Source: Leuconostoc falkenbergense
Lineage (GTDB): Bacteria > Bacillota > Bacilli > Lactobacillales > Lactobacillaceae
DNA length: 52,464 nucleotides
NCBI RefSeq assembly: GCF_014634805.1
Contig: NZ_BMBS01000010.1
Location: forward strand, 1 to 52,464
Reading direction: 5' to 3'
Within the stretch, counting starts at the first letter, position 1; every line of letters begins with the position of its first letter. Of this stretch, positions 8,558 to 17,553 are shown in pieces. The notes beneath the pieces were generated by a model. That model worked only from the letters and a program-made list of their open reading frames with translations. It had not been told where the DNA came from and ran no database searches. A program made the translations under genes and the position numbers.

Positions 8558-8583
8558 CATAAAGGTAAATGGTTTTTCCTGAG
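8558..8583. repeat. 26-bp leader element U1, copy upstream of trsC-like operon
   Basis: A 26-bp element with the core GTAAATGGTTTTTCCTGAG matches 20624-20649 at 25 of 26 positions. Both copies are in the same orientation, 80 and 57 bases upstream of the first codon of the two minus-strand transfer operons, which suggests coordinated control. Whether it acts as an operator or in RNA is not known. Confidence 0.7.
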
Positions 8584-8613
8584 CCAAAGAAAAAGCCCCT
8601 GCACGAACAGGAG
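8584..8613 (-). terminator. Possible attenuator/terminator upstream of the trsC-like operon
   Basis: Read on the minus strand, CTCCTG pairs with CAGGGG (one G-U pair) around a 6-base loop and is followed by CTTTTTCTTT. It lies 107-136 bases upstream of the trsC-like gene, so it would stop leader transcripts before the operon unless overridden. The stem is short, so confidence is moderate. Confidence 0.45.
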
Positions 8614-8652
8614 ACAATGATTTGCTTGTTATCTTTTTGTGTATCCAATCTA

Positions 8653-8690
8653 TATAAGATATTGATAGATGTGTATATATTCATCTTATA
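8653..8690. promoter_or_regulatory. Inverted repeat in the tra/parA divergent control region
   Basis: TATAAGAT at 8653-8660 and ATCTTATA at 8683-8690 form a perfect 8-bp inverted repeat with a 22-bp AT-rich centre. It sits between the two divergent transcription units and could be an operator or part of a partition site bound by the downstream ribbon-helix-helix protein. This role is inference. Confidence 0.45.
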
Positions 8691-8729
8691 ACACAAACAT
8701 ACCTTTACCTATATTTATAGTATAGTATA

Positions 8730-8759
8730 TTGATATACATGTTATACGTATGATATAAT
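8730..8759 (+). promoter_or_regulatory. Promoter of parA
   Basis: A -35 TTGATA (8730-8735) and a perfect -10 TATAAT (8754-8759) are separated by 18 bp. The start codon of parA is at 8846, leaving a leader of about 80 bases that contains direct repeat R1. Confidence 0.7.
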
Positions 8760-8768
8760 ATATATGTA

Positions 8769-8793
8769 AACAAGTTTTACATGCCTGGATTGA
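8769..8793. repeat. Direct repeat R1, right copy (parA leader)
   Basis: This is the second copy of AACAAGTT-N5-TGCCTGGATTGA, in the parA leader. Shortly after it comes GTTATTTCGTTTTGAC (8804-8819), a 16-mer that recurs exactly, inverted, at 24128-24143 in palindrome block C. Confidence 0.6.
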
Positions 8794-8845
8794 TGGTTTC
8801 ATCGTTATTTCGTTTTGACAAATAAAATAACTAAGGAGCTTCATC

Positions 8846-9625
8846 ATGAGTAAAACAATTACATTTTCAGCATCTAAAGGTGGCGTTGGTAAAACAACGA
8901 TGACATTTAACTTTGCAAGTTTTCTGGTTCGACAAGGCTACAAGGTTTTGTTAATTGATTCAGACTATCAAGGTAACTTGTCCTCTACCTATGAAAGCTA
9001 TACTAATAAGAATACGCTATATGACGTCTTTACAGGTGGTTTAGCCCAATTTAGACAAATTACCCCACAATTAGGTTTGTTACCTGCTAGCCCTCATTTA
9101 GACGAATTAGAAGGTACATTACAATCAAAGAATAATAAAAACTTTTTGATGATGATGTGGCTTCAAGACCACCTTGAGGAAATCAAAGATTATGACTATA
9201 TTCTAATTGACACCCATCCAGAGTTTGGGACATTAACGAAGAATATGATTGCCGTTTCTGATTATGTTGTGGTGCCACTAGAACCCTCAGAGTATGGTTT
9301 TATTCAATCAAAACAACAATTTGACCTACGGATGAAAGAGTTTCGTGATGATGCAGTAGATATTAGAACACGCGAATCACTGATTGAAGCGAAAGTTTTG
9401 TACCTTGCTAATCGTGTGAAGCACAATACCCGTTCAAGTCATGAGTTTGGCCAGATTATTGACCAAATTGAAAACCTTGTCGCCGTCTTAAATGAGCGTG
9501 AAGTCTTTAATAGTTCAACGATGCTAAAGACTCCAGTGTTTGATTTAGACCAAGCCAAGCGCAACCCGAAAACTTTGCAGCAAATTAATGATGCTTATCA
9601 AAAGCTATTAGAAAGTGTGAAATAA
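8846..9625 (+). CDS. parA: ParA-family partition ATPase
   Basis: This is a type Ib ParA/Soj-like ATPase of 259 residues for plasmid segregation. The deviant Walker A motif KGGVGKTT is at 11-18, the A' region LIDSDYQGN at 36-44, and Walker B YILIDTHPEFG near residue 107. There is no N-terminal HTH extension, so regulation would fall to the small partner encoded next. CTAAGGAGCTTCATC precedes the ATG. It is divergent from the distal transfer operon, splitting the tra region in two, and its stop overlaps the next start as TAATG. This places partition and transfer control around one shared region. Confidence 0.92.
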   Translation: MSKTITFSASKGGVGKTTMTFNFASFLVRQGYKVLLIDSDYQGNLSSTYESYTNKNTLYDVFTGGLAQFRQITPQLGLLPASPHLDELEGTLQSKNNKNFLMMMWLQDHLEEIKDYDYILIDTHPEFGTLTKNMIAVSDYVVVPLEPSEYGFIQSKQQFDLRMKEFRDDAVDIRTRESLIEAKVLYLANRVKHNTRSSHEFGQIIDQIENLVAVLNEREVFNSSTMLKTPVFDLDQAKRNPKTLQQINDAYQKLLESVK

Positions 9626-9906
9626 TGGATTACGATAAAAAAGACCCCCGTATGTTTGATGAAGCCAGCGCTCAAAAACAAATGGCAGATGCCTTTAGTC
9701 GAGACGAACCGCAATCAGAGGTATCGTTAGGTGACGGGTTTAAGTTACCTTCTTCAAATCATAGTAGTCGTAAAATACAAACGACTTACACCATTCGCCC
9801 TGAGATAAAACAAGGCATTGAGAAATTAGCAACCAAACAAGGATTCCGCTCATCAAGCGCCTTTGTGGATTTAGTGCTTGAGCAAGTTTTAAATCAATCA
9901 AAATAA
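9625..9906 (+). CDS. Ribbon-helix-helix partition partner / transcription regulator
   Basis: At 93 residues, it has a polar disordered N-terminus (1-48), then RKIQTTYTIRPEIKQGIEKL, a beta strand plus helix typical of the ribbon-helix-helix fold, and a second helix SSAFVDLVLEQVL. The gene overlaps the parA stop by one base. In plasmids of this type the RHH protein either acts as the ParB-like centromere binder or, like ArtA of pSK41, represses transfer operons. The duplicated elements R1 and U1 near the transfer promoters are candidate targets. Family assignment is fairly secure; the choice between the two roles is not. Confidence 0.75.
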   Translation: MDYDKKDPRMFDEASAQKQMADAFSRDEPQSEVSLGDGFKLPSSNHSSRKIQTTYTIRPEIKQGIEKLATKQGFRSSSAFVDLVLEQVLNQSK

Positions 9907-9919
9907 TTTAGGACAAAAC

Positions 9920-9954
9920 AAAAGGCAGTGATTTTTAAGTAATCACTGCCTTTT
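9920..9954. terminator. Bidirectional terminator between convergent genes
   Basis: A perfect 14-bp stem (AAAAGGCAGTGATT / AATCACTGCCTTTT) with a 7-base loop separates the convergent parA unit and the 9962 gene. A/T runs on both sides suit termination in both directions. Confidence 0.9.
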
Positions 9955-9961
9955 AGATTAG

Positions 9962-10477
9962 CTATTTCTTTATATTATCAGGATTAACACCTGGGTATTG
10001 TTTATTAAATTTCTTTACAGTTGCAAAATAATCAGATGGAGTACCCTTATCTTTTATGTCTTGCGCCCAGGAATCTAATGGATACGATAAAGTTGATCGA
10101 CTATTTTTAATAATTGAAGAGGTTCCAAAGCTTTCCTGTACTCCATCTTTATGTCGGGATTCCTCTGACATTGACAGATAATTGTTTGCCCAAGTTTGAA
10201 AGTCCTTTTCACTCCAATTAGTAAAATAATATCCATCATCCATCACAATGACGTGACGACTCATTTTAGCAGCCTTTTTAGCATAGGCTTTTTCATTGTT
10301 TTTGTCCTGAACTGAGGTTGAGGCGGATGAAGCCTTAGCACTTGACACGTAACTTGATGATTGTGCCTCAGGACTGTTTTGTTTTTGTTGGTGCAACATA
10401 GCCAACAAAATTCCGATAACAATGATTCCAATTACCAAAATCGTGATCCAAATTTTATTTTGCTTAATTTTCTCCAT
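9962..10477 (-). CDS. Exported or membrane-anchored protein of the tra region, unknown function
   Basis: The protein has 171 residues from the ATG at 10477, chosen over an upstream in-frame ATG (10498) because AGGGAGTATAGTG lies just before it. One N-terminal membrane segment (about 9-27) is followed by a Ser/Ala-rich linker and an outside domain with DDGYYFTNWSEKDFQTWANN. There is no lipobox cysteine. It follows the TraL-like gene after a gap of about 60 bases and ends at a strong terminator. Last place in a transfer operon would suit a surface-exclusion or accessory protein, but nothing in the sequence proves that. Confidence 0.6.
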   Translation of the reverse strand: MEKIKQNKIWITILVIGIIVIGILLAMLHQQKQNSPEAQSSSYVSSAKASSASTSVQDKNNEKAYAKKAAKMSRHVIVMDDGYYFTNWSEKDFQTWANNYLSMSEESRHKDGVQESFGTSSIIKNSRSTLSYPLDSWAQDIKDKGTPSDYFATVKKFNKQYPGVNPDNIKK

Positions 10478-10539
10478 CACTATACTCCCTAAAATCAACT
10501 ACTGTTAGTTTTACCGTATTAGCCTACAAATTAAAAGTC

Positions 10540-12651
10540 TCACTTGTCTTCTTTACCTACTACGCTTTGTTGATTCTGTATTTTCGCTTTTTGTTTTGCA
10601 ATAACACTCTCAGCCCAGACGCGATCCTTTTCTTTTTGTTGAACAGGTGTCAGTGGTTGAGTCACTGTCTTTTTGCCAGGCAATGTACCGCTCAAACGTG
10701 GGGTGTTTGGACGTGACATGGTTGCTGGTGTTGCACCAACTCCCTTAGGTTGAACAACTGTCCCGCCACTCACAATTGGCTTGGTTGAACTAGTAGCGCT
10801 AGGCTTGTTTGAATTAGTTCCAGTAGGTAAGCCACGGTGTGCATCTGACATTGCGTGGCTCATATTAGATTGAGAATGGTCCGCTATACCCTTTGGATGA
10901 GCATTAGGTGAATCTGTGGCAGCCTTTGAAAGTGCTTCATGCACATTACGTGGTTGAGAAGAAGATGGTGTATCACCGCTGTTTGACTTTGGTGTCACAG
11001 GTGAATGACGTTTGTTAAAGGCTTCAACGGCTTGTTGTCCCCCATCAAAGTTGTCAGCGACACCACCAGCATAATCTTTGACATTGCCAACGGCTTTATT
11101 CACGCCACCTTTAACTTTATCACCAGCCGCACGACCAGTGTTTTTCAATAAACTACCAGGATGTTTCATTGCTCCGACTGTACGTCCAGCTACCTCAGCC
11201 ACCTTTGCTGCCTTACCTGTGGCTTGTGCGGATGCATCGACACCAGTATCATTTAAGCTATGATCAGTCAGTGCTTGACTATTATCTAAGCCTTGATTGC
11301 CACCCGAGTTGGCAATCTTCTTACCTAGTTCACGATTCTTCTTTTTCTGTTCTGGTAAAATTGCGTTGAGACCCTTGCCAATATTTTTCTTGGCAACCCT
11401 TGTGGCGCCGCCTACCATGTGAGCAGCTTGATTGGCTAACATCATCGAAGCAACAGGATTATGACCTGAGCGAACACCAGTCCATTGTTCAATCATTTCA
11501 AAGCCACCTGCGAGCCCTTTACCGCCAGCTAACAGAGCGGCAATTGACAGGATGGTGAATGGCCACATATCTAGACCTAAACCATTAATGGTGTTAAAGG
11601 CAAATTCTACCCAGGCAAAGAAGAAAAATAAAGAAATTGGCATCATGACAATACCTGTTATTTGTCCCTCAATCATTCCCAGAACTTGTTGGACACGTTT
11701 GCCTTGTGTGCCATCTCTGAGGCCAAAGTATACAATTGAACCTGCCATAAAAGCCATTTTATAAATAGACGATAACAAACGGACAATCGCACCAGCCACA
11801 ACGATAATAAAGACTATTTCACCACCAATAATGCCTAACCAGTTTGTTTTCATCACTGGATAATCATCCGCAAATGTCTTACCCAGGACAAGTGAATCAC
11901 CAGTAACATCAACCATGTTGCCATTGCCACCAATTTTCTTGGTGAATACTGATTTTTGAGCGTCACTTAAACCGTCTGTGTAACCTGCATCACTCATTAC
12001 TGAGTGATAATTAGTACCTTCAATTGTTGTTTGGCCAATTGGATGTCTTTTCATAAAATCTTTGTACTTGTCAAGATCAAAATTACTTTTGGCTAATTTA
12101 CCCAGATCTGTGGAATTTCCTTGCCACAATTGTGTGACAATATTATAGTCTTTGCTCCCACTTGTATCAGATACTGCTGCTGTACCAATTCCGCTCATTA
12201 ACCCGATTATTAATGGTAAAGCAGAAATGACACCAACAGTAATGGTGATACCCTTAGGCCACTCTCTACCCTTGCGACCAGAAGTAGCGGTGTATTGTAT
12301 CCACTGCACCATCATCATGATGCCAAATATGACAAAACCCAGGTACAAGAAGTCTTTGAGAATATTTCCTAAATTCCAGTCGCGATAGACATCACTGTTT
12401 GGCTGAAAAAAGATGTTCATAAAGTCTAACAGTTTGAAAGAAGATTGGTAGGCGGTAAAGACCGCATTCGCAATGTAGTAGAAAATCAACGCAATACTGT
12501 GCATGAATAGCATGATTAGTGTTAAGAATATATGTGGCAATGGTGATAGGTATTGCGACCATTGGTTGTAAAAATCGGCTGTTGGACCATTATTAGGTAA
12601 AGTTGGTAAACTACCCGCTAATGTGTTGATGCCCGAGAATAGATTTGTCAT
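10540..12651 (-). CDS. TraL/TrsL (VirB6-like) polytopic channel protein
   Basis: The protein has 703 residues. The first 400 carry several membrane segments (about 35-65, 92-113, 133-153, 272-292, 330-350, 362-380). The remaining 300 form a soluble tail of Gly/Ala/Lys-rich helices (440-530) and low-complexity Ser/Pro/Thr sequence. This polytopic-core-plus-tail build is that of VirB6/TrbL/TraL channel components of type IV secretion. The start overlaps the VirD4-like gene by 4 bases, with AAGGAGAAGTCAA before the ATG. No enzymatic motif is present or expected. Confidence 0.78.
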   Translation of the reverse strand: MTNLFSGINTLAGSLPTLPNNGPTADFYNQWSQYLSPLPHIFLTLIMLFMHSIALIFYYIANAVFTAYQSSFKLLDFMNIFFQPNSDVYRDWNLGNILKDFLYLGFVIFGIMMMVQWIQYTATSGRKGREWPKGITITVGVISALPLIIGLMSGIGTAAVSDTSGSKDYNIVTQLWQGNSTDLGKLAKSNFDLDKYKDFMKRHPIGQTTIEGTNYHSVMSDAGYTDGLSDAQKSVFTKKIGGNGNMVDVTGDSLVLGKTFADDYPVMKTNWLGIIGGEIVFIIVVAGAIVRLLSSIYKMAFMAGSIVYFGLRDGTQGKRVQQVLGMIEGQITGIVMMPISLFFFFAWVEFAFNTINGLGLDMWPFTILSIAALLAGGKGLAGGFEMIEQWTGVRSGHNPVASMMLANQAAHMVGGATRVAKKNIGKGLNAILPEQKKKNRELGKKIANSGGNQGLDNSQALTDHSLNDTGVDASAQATGKAAKVAEVAGRTVGAMKHPGSLLKNTGRAAGDKVKGGVNKAVGNVKDYAGGVADNFDGGQQAVEAFNKRHSPVTPKSNSGDTPSSSQPRNVHEALSKAATDSPNAHPKGIADHSQSNMSHAMSDAHRGLPTGTNSNKPSATSSTKPIVSGGTVVQPKGVGATPATMSRPNTPRLSGTLPGKKTVTQPLTPVQQKEKDRVWAESVIAKQKAKIQNQQSVVGKEDK

Positions 12652-15600
12652 TTGACTTCTCCTTGAGTTATTGCAGCGTTGAGCTGCTTATAAATTTCCC
12701 ACATGTATGCGGGTTCGTTGTTTAGTAATCTTAGAACTTTACCGTTATTGTTGTTGCCAGAAAGTGTCAAATATTTGCCACGATTTAAGTAAGCAACGGC
12801 ACTGTTTTGTTCTTCTGTTTTATTTGAGCGCGGTATCCTCATTTTGATGGATTTCTCTACAATTTGACGTAGCTCAACATTATCCAGTTGTTCTTCGGTC
12901 ATAAATGGCTCATCAGGGTTAAAGTCATGTTTCCACTGTAAGTAACGTTCCTCATCAGAGAGTTCTTGTTGTGTTTGTACTGTGGCTGTTTCGATACCTT
13001 GATGCGCTTTGGCCAAAATGTTGTTGATTTTATCATCAGCTAACGTATTGAGTTGACGATTATCAATTTGATTGCCACCTGCGCCTTCTTCCTCAATTTC
13101 TAGTTGAACTTGTTGATCTAGCTCATCAAAGTAAGGCACAAAGTCATGATAGAGGTCATCATATTTCAAATCGTTATGCTGCGCTTTGATGTTCAAATCG
13201 GCCGTATAGTAATCAAGTGAATACTGCTTACCCAATAATTCGTAGGCAAACGGCATTCGGTAAGCACCCGTAGAGAAAATTGGTAAAGGTCTAACTGATC
13301 TTCCCTTCTTATCCGCACGTTTGATCGTACGGATGGTAATCATCTCACGCGGACTCAATTCACTAATTTCTTTGGCATCCAACAGCCGAACCTTGCTAAC
13401 TTGTGCATGACGGTTACCACGATCTTGACGATCTAAGCCAATCTGTGAATTGACTGATTCGGTTTGGACTTCAACCTCACCTAATTGCTTGGATAAGGCT
13501 TCATTAGTTGGCTCATCATTAGTTAAAATGTGGAACCAGTTACCCGTGTTACCATTGATGTCATTGGTTTCCATTTCAGAATAATGCAATCGTGGTTGTG
13601 TTAAGGTTTGAATATACAAATCAACCAAATGCCCGTAGGTTAAACCACGCGTTAGAATGTTGGTGAATCCTGGAATACGTGGGAACATAGAAAACTCATT
13701 TAGTTTATAAAGTATCCAACTGTCCATTTTCCTGCGGGTAATCGTTGATGCAATGTCCGTATTGACTGAGAAGACTTGTGAGATAAACAAGCTGGCCAAA
13801 GCGGAGAAATCATCGTTAGATTGTGGCGTGATGATGAAGACTGCCATTGGATTTTCTGAGTAACGCAAGGTGACACCTGGTGTCTCAGTTGTGCCTTGTG
13901 GTTTAATCTGATCGACCAGGCATTGGATGACAGGCTGCTTAGAGAACAAGTCACGCTTAATCTTGCCATTGAGCAATTTTCGTTGTACAATCTTACCAGT
14001 CAACGTAAACTTCTGTTTACGCATCGCAATTGAATTGCCGTCATTATCGAGTGACAACTCAATTTGCCAAGAGACGGGTAAATGGTTATGAATCGGATAA
14101 GTTAGCGTGCCTGATTGGGACACGGTTAGCTTGTCCTTTTCTATTGCATGCTTTTTACCTGATTCATAAACATGAATGCTAACATAAACCCCTTTATAGC
14201 GGTCAGAGAACTTAATCTTCAGCATTCTTGGAAACCCTAAATCGGTCAAATTGATAGTGTTGAAGGTCGTCAAACGTGTGATTGACTCTGAGGCAAACAA
14301 ATTCAAACGATTCATAACTGAGAAAGAAATTGATGATTTTGTATCCCCTGTGGCAGATAGGTACTCAGCGGCGTTTAGAATAATCATATTGCGCGCTGGT
14401 GTTCGCGGGAGTTTACCAATGTTAGTAATGTACTTAGTTAAGCCATCACCTTCCTTGTCCGTGAACTTGTTCATATCATTGATGAATTGCAAAACGTTTG
14501 AGATGGTTACCATTGATTTGTCCTGGTGACGTACAGCAATATCGAGCACCGTGAGCATGACTGCTTGAATGGTACTTTCAGCGGCACTATCCCAAATATC
14601 CTTGTGGCTACTTTCTTCACCACTTGAACCACCAATAACCTGCACAACCTTACGTAGTTCCGTATTGGCACTGTCCCAATCACCATCAAAGGCATAATCA
14701 ATCGCTATTTCAAGTGGATTCCAGGACTCAGACTCACTTGGCTCCATGATATTGAGTAATTTCACGTCATAACCTGCTGTGCGTAAGGACTTGTAGCTCA
14801 TTTTGGCATCTTCGTTTTTGGCATCAGTATCAATAATGTTCCATTTAATTTCGGCACGACGAATGATGTCAATTAGGGTATACCCACGCATTTGGTCTTT
14901 TGAAGAACGCGTCATACCAGTTGTCTTGGAATGGGTGTTACTGGTGTCTACCCAGTAAAAGCCATCAAAACCGCCTTGAACGTTCAGTTGCTTTTCAAAT
15001 AGCTTTGGCAAACGTTCCAGTAAAACGGGACGTATTTTTTTGTACACCCCGCTAAATTCTAGTGAATTCATACCTAGTGGCCGCTTAACCCATTGCCACG
15101 CCCACAGGAACGGATGAATCATAAAGAATTCAAGGGTGTATCCTTGTGTGTGCAGCACTGGTTGGCCTGGGCGACCCTTAAAATTCTTATTGCGATCAGG
15201 AATCAATTTATAAACTTTATCCACCTCACGAACTTCCGCAAAACGGTTAGTATTACGCGTTTGGTCTCTAAACAATTGATACCAGTCATAAATACGTTGG
15301 AAGACATATTTTTTGATTAGTAGTAACAGGCACAGAATCAACACAATACCTGTCACTAAAGTGAGCCTAAAGAGAATGGTGAAAATATTGAGTGGATTGA
15401 GCACCGTGGCGGTCATGTTCATGACATCGTTGAATTCTGGCCATTGAGCGACACCACTTTGCAGATAGAACTTGAAGGCTTGAATATATGGGCCAACAAC
15501 TCTAATCAACAAGTCAACAATAATCGTGACGTAAAGCGATATAAATATCACACCAATAGTTGCTATAATGCCATACAACCACAAGAACCAGGGACGACCA

Positions 15601-15668
15601 CGCCAACGAATGTAACTTTCGCGCATGAATTGTCTTTCGGCACGATAATCTTTTTTAAATAGCTTCAT
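12648..15668 (-). CDS. VirD4/TraK-like coupling protein with degenerate ATPase motifs
   Basis: The protein has 1006 residues from the ATG at 15668 (preceded by AGGGAGGCAGCAGATA; an upstream ATG at 15716 lies inside the previous gene). Membrane segments are at about 28-56 and 95-118. The core follows the VirD4 plan: RGYTLIDIIRR, WNIIDTDAKNEDA, LNIMEPSESESWNPLE, and the C-terminal RPLPIFSTGAYR region. The P-loop expected as GxxRSGKS/T reads GMTRSSKD (about 251-258), losing the second Gly and the Ser/Thr, and the Walker B acid is Asn (KLNEF, about 656-659). ATP hydrolysis is therefore doubtful. A central insertion (about 470-600) is also unusual. It is sandwiched between a Clp-like ATPase and TraL in one operon. 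Confidence 0.78.
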   Translation of the reverse strand: MKLFKKDYRAERQFMRESYIRWRGRPWFLWLYGIIATIGVIFISLYVTIIVDLLIRVVGPYIQAFKFYLQSGVAQWPEFNDVMNMTATVLNPLNIFTILFRLTLVTGIVLILCLLLLIKKYVFQRIYDWYQLFRDQTRNTNRFAEVREVDKVYKLIPDRNKNFKGRPGQPVLHTQGYTLEFFMIHPFLWAWQWVKRPLGMNSLEFSGVYKKIRPVLLERLPKLFEKQLNVQGGFDGFYWVDTSNTHSKTTGMTRSSKDQMRGYTLIDIIRRAEIKWNIIDTDAKNEDAKMSYKSLRTAGYDVKLLNIMEPSESESWNPLEIAIDYAFDGDWDSANTELRKVVQVIGGSSGEESSHKDIWDSAAESTIQAVMLTVLDIAVRHQDKSMVTISNVLQFINDMNKFTDKEGDGLTKYITNIGKLPRTPARNMIILNAAEYLSATGDTKSSISFSVMNRLNLFASESITRLTTFNTINLTDLGFPRMLKIKFSDRYKGVYVSIHVYESGKKHAIEKDKLTVSQSGTLTYPIHNHLPVSWQIELSLDNDGNSIAMRKQKFTLTGKIVQRKLLNGKIKRDLFSKQPVIQCLVDQIKPQGTTETPGVTLRYSENPMAVFIITPQSNDDFSALASLFISQVFSVNTDIASTITRRKMDSWILYKLNEFSMFPRIPGFTNILTRGLTYGHLVDLYIQTLTQPRLHYSEMETNDINGNTGNWFHILTNDEPTNEALSKQLGEVEVQTESVNSQIGLDRQDRGNRHAQVSKVRLLDAKEISELSPREMITIRTIKRADKKGRSVRPLPIFSTGAYRMPFAYELLGKQYSLDYYTADLNIKAQHNDLKYDDLYHDFVPYFDELDQQVQLEIEEEGAGGNQIDNRQLNTLADDKINNILAKAHQGIETATVQTQQELSDEERYLQWKHDFNPDEPFMTEEQLDNVELRQIVEKSIKMRIPRSNKTEEQNSAVAYLNRGKYLTLSGNNNNGKVLRLLNNEPAYMWEIYKQLNAAITQGEVK

Positions 15669-17553
15669 TATCTGCTGCCTCCCTAGCTGTGGAAACCACA
15701 ACTTGCCATTCACCATAAGGACTTGTCAAAGATGGTGGATTACCAATGGCTCTAAAGATGAAAGTATCAAAGTCCTGTCCTAGTCCTTGTCGCTTTTGGA
15801 TAATTGCGGCAGACACTGGATCACTCACATACGTAGCAATCGTGTCATCAATTGGTCTGACTCCTCGAGACGGTTTATAACCAACGTCTGCGATGTAGTT
15901 GGCAATTGGTGAGCTGACTTCCTGTGTACCATTTAGATACTCAAATCCCAGGTCAAATGATGGGATATAGCGTGCCACTTCTTGTGTGTCAAAAACAATA
16001 TTGAAACCACTCCCTTGTGCTTTTTGATTGAGTCGTGACAACTTCAATTCAACAATTCGCACCATGTCCGCCATCTTTAAGACATCAAAGACAATAATGG
16101 CACCAATTCTTGCGATAAACTCAGGACGGTAACCATCACTTTGCAAGGCAATTTCGAGTTGTTCTTCAAAATTTGCTTGACGCTTTTTGTCTTCTTTAAC
16201 AGCATCTGATTTGGCATCACGATTCATCACTGCTGTGGCCCCTGAGTTGGTTGTCATGACAACGATTAAGTCTTTAAAGTTAATGACCCGACCATATTCA
16301 TCACTCAAACGACCATCATCTAAGACCTGCAAAAGTAAATCCATGACTTCTGGATCAGCCTTTTCAATTTCATCCAACAACAATACGGCATAAGGCGTGT
16401 GCCTGACTCTAGTTGTGAGTTGATCTTTAAATCTTTCTAGGCTAGTCCCCGCAAACTTAAACTCAGACATATCAAAGCGAATAAAGTTTTGAGCGTTACC
16501 AAATAGATTTAGCGCTAGTTGTTTGGCGGTCTCAGTCTTACCAACACCAGTTGGCCCCATAAAGAGAAATGACTCAGGCTTTGAGGTATCGGCCAGACCT
16601 GCCTCACGATTAGTCAGTTTCATCGCAACTTTTTCTAAGGCTGTGTCTTGACCAATCACCTGGCTTTTTAGTCTTGGTAACAGGTTTAATAATCGTTCAT
16701 CAGACGTCTGATTAATGACATATTCAGGCACATGATAATCATCATGGATGATTGTGGCAACATCTGTGTCTTCTAAACTAGATTTATTAGCTAATCGTGC
16801 GACACTTAACGCACCATCTAGCAACATAATTGCCTTTTCAGGAAAGTAACGGTCAGTGATATAGCGTTGTGATAGTGCCATAATTCTGTCTTGTACTGTT
16901 TCTGTCACTTCAATACCGTTATTTAGTTGTAAGGCGACTTTAGACAAAACACGCTTCGTTTGTTCAAAGCTCAGTTCTGGCACTTCAATCAAATCAAATC
17001 GCCGCATCAGTGCGCCATCACGCGCCACATATTCGTGAAATTCTTTCGTAGTCGTTGCTCCAATAATTTGGAGATCATCACGACTCAGAGCTGGTTTGAT
17101 AATATTACCCGCATCCAATGAACTGCCTGATGTTTCAGCACCAGTGCCAACAATTTGATGAATTTCATCAATAAAGGCAATCACTGTATCTTTATTGGCA
17201 ATCAATTCATCAATGATGGCTTGGAATTTATGAGCAAATGACTCACCATCGCTACTTTTCATTAAGTTGGCCAAACTAATTTGAACTAAGTGCTTGCCTT
17301 TGAGGGAAGAAACTGAGGTACTTAACAATTGACGTGCCAGGTCTTCCACAATGGCTGTTTTACCAACGCCAGGTAGCCCAACTAATAAAGGCGCATTTTG
17401 AATCTGTTTCATCAAGGAGACCATGATACGACGCGTAATACTTTCACGTTCGTAGGCATGATACTTTTCTGGATCAGACATCACTTTGGCACTAATGTCT
17501 GTTGTATAGCAATCAAGGTAAGGCGTGGTATTGTTTTGTTTTAATTCAATCAT
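15655..17553 (-). CDS. ClpA/ClpB-like tandem AAA+ ATPase in the transfer operon
   Basis: The protein has 632 residues. The first AAA+ module has Walker A GLPGVGKTAI (about 58-67) and Walker B FIDEIHQIVG. The second has GPTGVGKTET (about 330-339), LLLDEIEKADPEVMDLLLQV and the ClpB-type C-terminal subdomain. There is no Clp N-domain and no long M-domain; no clear ClpP-docking loop is seen, so it is more likely a remodeller than a protease subunit. It overlaps the next gene by 14 bases and the previous one as ATGA. Family facts: such proteins unfold or disassemble other proteins. Inference: here it may remodel the relaxosome or energise the ATPase-degenerate coupling protein. Confidence 0.88.
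   Translation of the reverse strand: MIELKQNNTTPYLDCYTTDISAKVMSDPEKYHAYERESITRRIMVSLMKQIQNAPLLVGLPGVGKTAIVEDLARQLLSTSVSSLKGKHLVQISLANLMKSSDGESFAHKFQAIIDELIANKDTVIAFIDEIHQIVGTGAETSGSSLDAGNIIKPALSRDDLQIIGATTTKEFHEYVARDGALMRRFDLIEVPELSFEQTKRVLSKVALQLNNGIEVTETVQDRIMALSQRYITDRYFPEKAIMLLDGALSVARLANKSSLEDTDVATIIHDDYHVPEYVINQTSDERLLNLLPRLKSQVIGQDTALEKVAMKLTNREAGLADTSKPESFLFMGPTGVGKTETAKQLALNLFGNAQNFIRFDMSEFKFAGTSLERFKDQLTTRVRHTPYAVLLLDEIEKADPEVMDLLLQVLDDGRLSDEYGRVINFKDLIVVMTTNSGATAVMNRDAKSDAVKEDKKRQANFEEQLEIALQSDGYRPEFIARIGAIIVFDVLKMADMVRIVELKLSRLNQKAQGSGFNIVFDTQEVARYIPSFDLGFEYLNGTQEVSSPIANYIADVGYKPSRGVRPIDDTIATYVSDPVSAAIIQKRQGLGQDFDTFIFRAIGNPPSLTSPYGEWQVVVSTAREAADNEAI

Noticed and set aside
8640..8765. 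AT-rich stretch with TATAC-like repeats as a replication origin with iterons
   Set aside because: The repeats are irregular, no replication protein is encoded nearby, and a good parA promoter explains much of the base bias.
14251..14529. Open plus-strand frames within the VirD4-like, VirB4-like and other large minus-strand genes
   Set aside because: They lie wholly inside well-supported genes on the opposite strand, show no ribosome-binding sites and encode no recognisable domains.
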